The notes under the pieces were generated by a model. It saw only the letters and a list, made by a program, of their open reading frames with translations. It had not been told where the DNA came from and ran no database searches. Source: Burkholderiales bacterium (lineage in GTDB: Bacteria > Pseudomonadota > Gammaproteobacteria > Burkholderiales > Casimicrobiaceae). From it: a stretch of DNA of 10,179 bases. The translations under genes were made by a program, and so were the position numbers. Below are positions 6,837-10,179 of this stretch, in pieces. Location: assembly GCA_025354075.1 (NCBI GenBank), contig JANXNO010000161.1, positions 1 to 10,179 of the forward strand, given 5' to 3'. The stretch's first letter is position 1; each line of letters opens with the position of its first letter.

Positions 6837-6849
6837 GAAAAATGACCAA

Positions 6850-6962
6850 ATCCGAAAAAGCTCCGGCGTGTTGCCATAACGCGTGACAGTTGAGCCGGAT
6901 GACAAGTTTTTTTTGTACAGGCTTGTAGCATCGCTGGCTTGTCCCGTTGCTATCGGAGCGAA
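6850..6962. promoter_or_regulatory. Divergent intergenic region between sigma factor and HTH regulator genes
   Basis: These ~113 bases must hold the 5' control of both divergent genes. A T8 run (about 6908-6915) flanked by ACAAG and GTAC stands out. On the - strand TTGTCA is a possible -35, but no good -10 lies at normal spacing. On the + strand TTGAGC with later weak AT-rich hexamers is the best I can find. I do not assign definite promoters. Confidence 0.3.
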
Positions 6963-6965
6963 TTG

Positions 6966-7697
6966 GTGAGCCCTTTAATCTCGACCCTTAAACGCGTGCT
7001 GAAGACGCGCGGCGTGACCTACGCCGATCTGGCGGAAAAAATCGTGCTTTCCGAGGCGAGCGTCAAGCGATTGTTTTCGCAGGGCACGTTCACGCTAGAG
7101 CGGTTGGAACAGGTGTGTGCAGCGCTCGAAATTGATGTATTTGAACTGGCGAAACTGTCGCGTCGCGAACAGGCGAAGGCGGAACAACTGACCATCAAGC
7201 AGGAGCAGGCGCTAGCGAAAGATCGCGTGTTGCTTGGGGTGTTTTATCTGGCGTACAACGGCTGGCAGATCGATGACATGGTCAGGCAGTACGACTTCAG
7301 CAAGGCGCAGCTGTTCTCGCTCTTGCGCAAGCTTGATGGTATCGGCGTACTTGATCTGTTGGCAGGTGATCAGGTGCGCATGAAGGTGACACGCAATCTG
7401 CGCCTGCGGCGGCGCGGGCCGATTGAGCTGGCCTACGGGCGGGCAGTGGTGGGGGAGTTTTTGAGCCCCGAGTTTGATCGCGTTGGCGGCATGTTTCGCT
7501 TTGAATTTCGCGAGCTGTCGAGCGCAAGTTTTGAAGTGCTTAAACGCAAGCTTGAGCGACTTGCCGATGAGGTGCACGAGCTCGCGGAGCTTGACACAAT
7601 GTTGCCGTCTAAAGACCGCCAAACCATCGGCGTTGCGGTGGGCATTCGTCCGTGGACAGTGTCGATGGTGAGCGGTTTACCACTGCGCAAAGCTTAG
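6966..7697 (+). CDS. XRE/Cro-type helix-turn-helix transcriptional regulator with a large C-terminal region
   Basis: GTG 6966 is preferred. GGAG lies at 6955-6958, seven bases upstream; TTG 6963 and TTG 6939 are in-frame alternatives. The protein has 243 residues. Residues about 1-63 are a Cro/C1-type DNA-binding domain: STLKRVLKTRGVTYADLAEKI, then SEASVKRLFSQGTFTLERLEQVCAAL. A charged Gln/Glu/Lys linker (64-86) follows. Residues about 87-140 (LLGVFYLAYNGWQIDDMVRQ ... KAQLFSLLRKLDGIGVLDLL) look like a second, winged-helix-like segment with a basic stretch RNLRLRRRG. The C-terminal ~90 residues include an amphipathic helix (FEVLKRKLERLADEVHELAEL), probably for dimerisation. No metal or small-molecule domain is recognised. 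It is divergent from the sigma factor and may control that operon or itself. Confidence 0.83.
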   Translation: MSPLISTLKRVLKTRGVTYADLAEKIVLSEASVKRLFSQGTFTLERLEQVCAALEIDVFELAKLSRREQAKAEQLTIKQEQALAKDRVLLGVFYLAYNGWQIDDMVRQYDFSKAQLFSLLRKLDGIGVLDLLAGDQVRMKVTRNLRLRRRGPIELAYGRAVVGEFLSPEFDRVGGMFRFEFRELSSASFEVLKRKLERLADEVHELAELDTMLPSKDRQTIGVAVGIRPWTVSMVSGLPLRKA

Positions 7698-7714
7698 CAG
7701 CTTGTGGCTGAAAA

Positions 7715-7732
7715 GCCCATGCAATATGGGTT
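7715..7732 (+). terminator. Weak hairpin after the HTH regulator gene
   Basis: AGCCCAT and ATGGGTT form a stem of about seven pairs, including one G-U, around a GCAAT loop, about 18 bases after the stop codon. No T run follows, so termination here is doubtful. Confidence 0.25.
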
Positions 7733-7760
7733 AAGAGCGATAAAACGTCATTTGTCGAGT

Positions 7761-7787
7761 TTAATAAAAATGGGCCCGTAGGCCCAT
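7761..7787 (-). terminator. Rho-independent terminator of the alpha/beta hydrolase gene
   Basis: On the - strand the perfect 7-bp stem ATGGGCC/GGCCCAT (7787-7781 and 7776-7770) with a TACG loop is followed by TTTTTATTAA. It lies about 50 bases after the hydrolase stop codon. TACG is a stable UNCG-like tetraloop in RNA. It may also serve the convergent HTH gene, but on the + strand the stem is followed by CTTATC, not a T run. Confidence 0.88.
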
Positions 7788-7836
7788 CTTATCTGGGGGT
7801 CGCAGCGAAAAGCTGCTTGCCGATCTCTTTTTGGCT

Positions 7837-9303
7837 TTACAGTCCTGCTGCCAACACCTGCTGGAAGTAGCTACGCACGGCAAGATTGCAGAATGGTGGC
7901 ACCAAGGAGCCATGGTAGGCACCGACCACACGCTCCGCCGGGCTTGCGCCCAGCGTCGGATCGGCTGCAGCCGAGGCCTTCGCAGAAGCGAACGCGCCCG
8001 CCAGCGTTGGGCCAACGGTCGCAGCGTTTTCGAGGTCAAACACCTTAACAAGTGCCGATGCGCCCTTACCGGCAAAGTAGGTCGCCGCGTCGCTGGTGTT
8101 GGTGCCGAACACGGTTGGGTCTTGTGCGCCGAGACACATAGCAACCGGACGGGCTGGCGTCCAGCTCAAAAGATCGTTCTTGGCAGCTGCAACCCATAGC
8201 GGATTGGTTGGCGTGGTCAGCAACGTTTGACGATAGCTCTGCTTGATCAGGTTAGGCGTACCGATACCCGCAGCAAACAACGCGTTGAGCGACGGGTCAG
8301 CCGTCACCAAAGGCCCTGACGCGAACAGTTTAGTCGGCAGTTTGCCAGTTGTGAACAACTGCGAGAAAGTCAGCGGTCCCGGCATCAGGGTCTCGATTCC
8401 CGTTGCGTAGGCGGCCTCATACACATCCGAAGGCGAGGTGTACAGGTTGCCGTAGGCCTTCTGCCAGCTGGTCAGGATCAGCGGCGTGAACACCGTCGCA
8501 CCTGCGTTAACACCGCCCGCGAACACCGTCTGGAACGTTTTTACCAGCGAATACGGACCGGACATGCTGCCCGATGCGGTCACCTTGAATTCGCTCGAAT
8601 AATTGGTTTGCATCGCCTTGTGCGTGGCCATCGAAACGTGACCGCCCTGCGAATAGCCCGACAGGAAGAGCTTGCCGGAATCGGTCGCTGCAATTTTCGG
8701 GAATGCGGCACGAGCGGCGCGCAGCGCATCGATCATGTCGTTCGATTGCTGCTCGGCGTTGAGATAGGGGTGATAGGGCAAACGCGACGCATCGTAGCCC
8801 GCGTAGTTGGAGGTAACAACAATCCAGCCCTGAGCGGCGTACATCGCCGCCACCAGACCGGCTTCGCCATTAGCGGGGCTTGCAATGTTGTAACCCTTCT
8901 CAACCGTCGTGCCGTGGCTGTACAGCAGAACAGGCCGCGCGCCGGAGCAGGCGGGGTCGGTGCCAGTGGGCACCATGATGCCACCGGTCGCGTTGGTGAC
9001 TTCGCCCGCGCCACCGACGGTGTTGTACTCCATGTAGTGGAAGTTGATGCCGCATTTCGGCGTACCGGCAAGCGACAGCAAGCCGCGCCCGCTGGCCGAC
9101 GCCGACAGCGCCGCGTTGAAGTCAGCCGCCGTGGGGAAGCTGGCAAGCACCACAGGCGGGTTGGCAACCAGGGTGCCGCGCGCGGTGGTCAGGTCGATAG
9201 CCGGGCCTGTGGCAACGTCGCCACCGCCGCCGCTACATGCGGTAAGCACGGCTGCGGCCAGCGCGGGCAGCGCAAGCGAGCGCAGTGTTTGAATGGACTT
9301 CAT
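7837..9303 (-). CDS. Lipoprotein alpha/beta hydrolase (secreted lipase/esterase-like)
   Basis: ATG 9303-9301 is preceded by AAGGAGGT at ideal spacing; TAA is at 7839-7837. The protein has 488 residues. A lipoprotein signal peptide ends with the lipobox LTAC (Cys23), followed by a flexible SGGGG tether. No Asp follows the Cys, so outer-membrane sorting is likely. The alpha/beta hydrolase core shows the oxyanion-region motif LLYSHGT (126-132), the nucleophile elbow GYSQGG with Ser218, an acid in LGAQDP (Asp395) and a His in GAYHG (His464), so the triad looks complete. AAYAGYDASRLPYHPYLNAE-like sequence (here SNYAGYD...) and the long insert between Ser and Asp (a lid or cap) resemble secretory lipase (LIP) and related bacterial esterase families. 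Substrate unknown: an ester, lipid or peptide bond is possible. Cys84, Cys119, Cys390 and Cys472 may form disulfides. It is a single gene with its own terminator. Confidence 0.88.
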   Translation of the reverse strand: MKSIQTLRSLALPALAAAVLTACSGGGGDVATGPAIDLTTARGTLVANPPVVLASFPTAADFNAALSASASGRGLLSLAGTPKCGINFHYMEYNTVGGAGEVTNATGGIMVPTGTDPACSGARPVLLYSHGTTVEKGYNIASPANGEAGLVAAMYAAQGWIVVTSNYAGYDASRLPYHPYLNAEQQSNDMIDALRAARAAFPKIAATDSGKLFLSGYSQGGHVSMATHKAMQTNYSSEFKVTASGSMSGPYSLVKTFQTVFAGGVNAGATVFTPLILTSWQKAYGNLYTSPSDVYEAAYATGIETLMPGPLTFSQLFTTGKLPTKLFASGPLVTADPSLNALFAAGIGTPNLIKQSYRQTLLTTPTNPLWVAAAKNDLLSWTPARPVAMCLGAQDPTVFGTNTSDAATYFAGKGASALVKVFDLENAATVGPTLAGAFASAKASAAADPTLGASPAERVVGAYHGSLVPPFCNLAVRSYFQQVLAAGL

Positions 9304-9600
9304 GAGTACCTCCTTATTAAATCAATTGTCGCCCCCGCGCCCGGTATTTCGTCGGGACGGTCGAGAGCCTTTCCACACGCGATGTTAGGCGTTTGTCCTG
9401 ACGCCTGCCAGTAGCAAATTCAACGCCATCAGCCGGGAAAGCGCAATTGTTGCGTTTCTGGCGGGGGATTTTTAGTTGGCGGCGTTTAGAACGAGACGGG
9501 ACTGAGTGCGGCTGTTGTGACTACTGTCTGGACGTACAAACGGTTGCTTACGTAGACGTGCTGACGGTTCACAACGCCGCGCATTAACCGCATGCAAATT
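9304..9600. promoter_or_regulatory. Intergenic region between the hydrolase and FitAB-like genes, with inverted repeats
   Basis: No gene is visible in these ~300 bases. The region holds the divergent 5' ends of the hydrolase (-) and toxin-antitoxin (+) genes. A perfect inverted repeat AGGCGT-N8-ACGCCT lies at 9387-9406. On the - strand it just precedes and touches a possible -10 (TAACAT, about 9385-9390), so it could be an operator for the hydrolase. No good -35 was found at the right spacing. A smaller stem, CGCAA-TTG-TTGCG, is at 9442-9454. The remainder shows nothing I can name. Confidence 0.4.
9308..9317 (-). promoter_or_regulatory. Strong Shine-Dalgarno for the hydrolase gene
   Basis: The - strand reads AATAAGGAGGTACTC before ATG 9303. 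AAGGAGGT is nearly a full complement of the 16S rRNA 3' end at good spacing, which fixes the start and suggests high translation. Confidence 0.85.
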
Positions 9601-9637
9601 TGATTGCACTGTACGCAATGCAATCGACGAATACAAT
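9593..9637 (+). promoter_or_regulatory. Candidate promoter/operator of the FitAB-like operon
   Basis: A perfect 7-bp inverted repeat, GATTGCA (9602-9608) and TGCAATC (9619-9625) with a 10-base spacer, lies just before a good -10 hexamer TACAAT (9632-9637). A further TGCAA half-site at 9593-9597 gives three TGCAA/TTGCA copies in 31 bases. No strong -35 is visible (CTGTAC at 9609-9614 has 17-bp spacing but matches poorly). Ribbon-helix-helix antitoxins usually bind such repeated half-sites over their own promoter, so this is a likely autoregulatory site. Confidence 0.55.
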
Positions 9638-9668
9638 TCAACCGCGACAGAATGTAAAGGAGCAATCC

Positions 9669-9962
9669 ATGGCCAGTCTTACCATCCGCAACATCGACGA
9701 ACAGGTCAAATCCCGGTTGCGTGTTAACGCGGCGATCAAAGGCGTGTCGATGGAAGAAGAGGTGCGTCAGGTGCTCACGCGCGCCGTGCTCGCGCCAGCG
9801 AATGATGCGAACGCACGAGGTCTTGCGACCCTCATTCGCGAACGCATAAACGCCTCTGGCGCTGCCCCCGGCTTTGATCTCGAAATCGCCCCACGTGAGC
9901 CCGCACGCGAGCCGCCGTCATTTGTGGAGTCGCCTCGGCGCACGCGTACCCGCACGAAATGA
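9669..9962 (+). CDS. FitA-like ribbon-helix-helix antitoxin
   Basis: ATG 9669 is chosen because AAAGGAG lies at 9656-9662, six bases upstream; an earlier in-frame ATG near 9618 would overlap the operator. The protein has 97 residues. The N-terminal ~45 (MASLTIRNIDEQVKSRLRVN, then GVSMEEEVRQVL) are a ribbon-helix-helix domain: one beta strand (SLTIRNI) inserts into the DNA major groove and two helices dimerise. The C-terminal half, rich in Ala, Pro and Arg, should wrap and block the toxin. It is somewhat longer and more Pro/Arg-rich at the end (REPAREPPSFVESPRRTRTR) than typical FitA proteins. Its stop overlaps the toxin start as ATGA. It should neutralise the toxin and, with it, repress the operon. 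Confidence 0.88.
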   Translation: MASLTIRNIDEQVKSRLRVNAAIKGVSMEEEVRQVLTRAVLAPANDANARGLATLIRERINASGAAPGFDLEIAPREPAREPPSFVESPRRTRTRTK

Positions 9963-10179
9963 AAATTCTCGACACCAACGTGGTGTCAGAACTCATTCGC
10001 CCGCATGCCGATAAAAACGTCGTCGCTTGGGTCGACGCGCAACCGCTCGCCGAATTGTTCGTTACTGCGATCACCGAGGCCGAGCTTCGCTATGGCGTAG
10101 CGACGATGCCTAATGGGAAACGCAAAAAGGCGCTCGAAGCCGACGTACACGCCATCCTGCAACAAGAATTCGCCGGGCG
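9959..10179 (+). CDS. FitB-like PIN-domain toxin (3' end outside the window)
   Basis: ATG 9959-9961 overlaps the antitoxin stop (ATGA). Seventy-three codons are visible before the window ends. The start MKILDTNVVSELIRP carries the first PIN catalytic Asp (Asp5) in the FitB/VapC LDTNVxSE motif. VTAITEAELRYGVA carries the second acidic residue (Glu42). NGKRKKAL matches the usual FitB region that follows. The remaining two acidic residues of the PIN site lie beyond the window. PIN toxins are Mg-dependent ribonucleases that cut tRNA, rRNA or mRNA when the antitoxin is lost. The target here is unknown, and intactness of the 3' half cannot be judged. Confidence 0.88.
   Translation, partial: MKILDTNVVSELIRPHADKNVVAWVDAQPLAELFVTAITEAELRYGVATMPNGKRKKALEADVHAILQQEFAG

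Noticed and set aside
8608..9414. Long + strand frame of 268 codons
   Set aside because: It lies antisense to the well-supported hydrolase gene, is Arg/Gly/His-rich without domain pattern, and is a typical shadow in GC-rich DNA.
9591..9630. FNR/CRP-type site suggested by TTGAT at 9600-9604
   Set aside because: The matching ATCAA half-site at the required spacing is absent. The TGCAA-based inverted repeat is a better explanation.

Overview
The window looks like a chromosomal piece of a betaproteobacterium, most likely of the order Burkholderiales. The evidence is moderate-to-high GC, GTG starts alongside ATG, and a four-gene block (ECF-type sigma factor, DUF3619 protein, DUF3106 protein, RDD membrane protein) that I know as a betaproteobacterial gene order. 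A secreted DUF5648 protein and a FitAB-type toxin-antitoxin pair fit the same group.

Layout. Bases 1-1527 hold the 3' part of a large secreted or surface protein on the + strand: an Ig-like domain, three cysteine-paired InlB-like repeats and a C-terminal DUF5648 region. From about 1604 to 4407 lies an accessory stretch of unrecognised genes. It has a + strand gene broken by a frameshift in a C run and by in-frame stops. Facing it are two - strand genes in an apparent operon. The upstream one (4407-3403) encodes a protein that appears to be built from two diverged copies of one module. The downstream one (3364-2468) seems to lose its C-terminus through a frameshift. This stretch is the least understood part of the window and the one most likely to hold something new, although it appears to be decaying.

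Bases 4533-6819 on the - strand are the compact conserved cluster: sigma factor, DUF3619 protein (ATGA stop/start overlap with the sigma gene), exported DUF3106 protein and RDD-family membrane protein. They are probably co-transcribed. The sigma factor would direct RNA polymerase, and the single-span DUF3619 protein sits where a membrane-bound partner or anti-sigma factor would be expected; that role is an inference. A helix-turn-helix regulator (6966-7697, +) is divergent from the sigma gene across a short intergenic region.

Bases 7837-9303 on the - strand encode a lipoprotein of the alpha/beta hydrolase fold with a complete Ser-Asp-His triad. It has a near-perfect Shine-Dalgarno sequence and a clear Rho-independent terminator. 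After a regulatory intergenic region, the window ends with a FitA-like ribbon-helix-helix antitoxin (9669-9962, +) overlapped by the start of a FitB-like PIN-domain toxin cut by the window edge. A perfect inverted repeat with repeated TGCAA half-sites lies just upstream of the antitoxin gene and is a good candidate for its autoregulatory operator.

I saw no rRNA or tRNA gene, CRISPR array, insertion sequence or integrase in the window.
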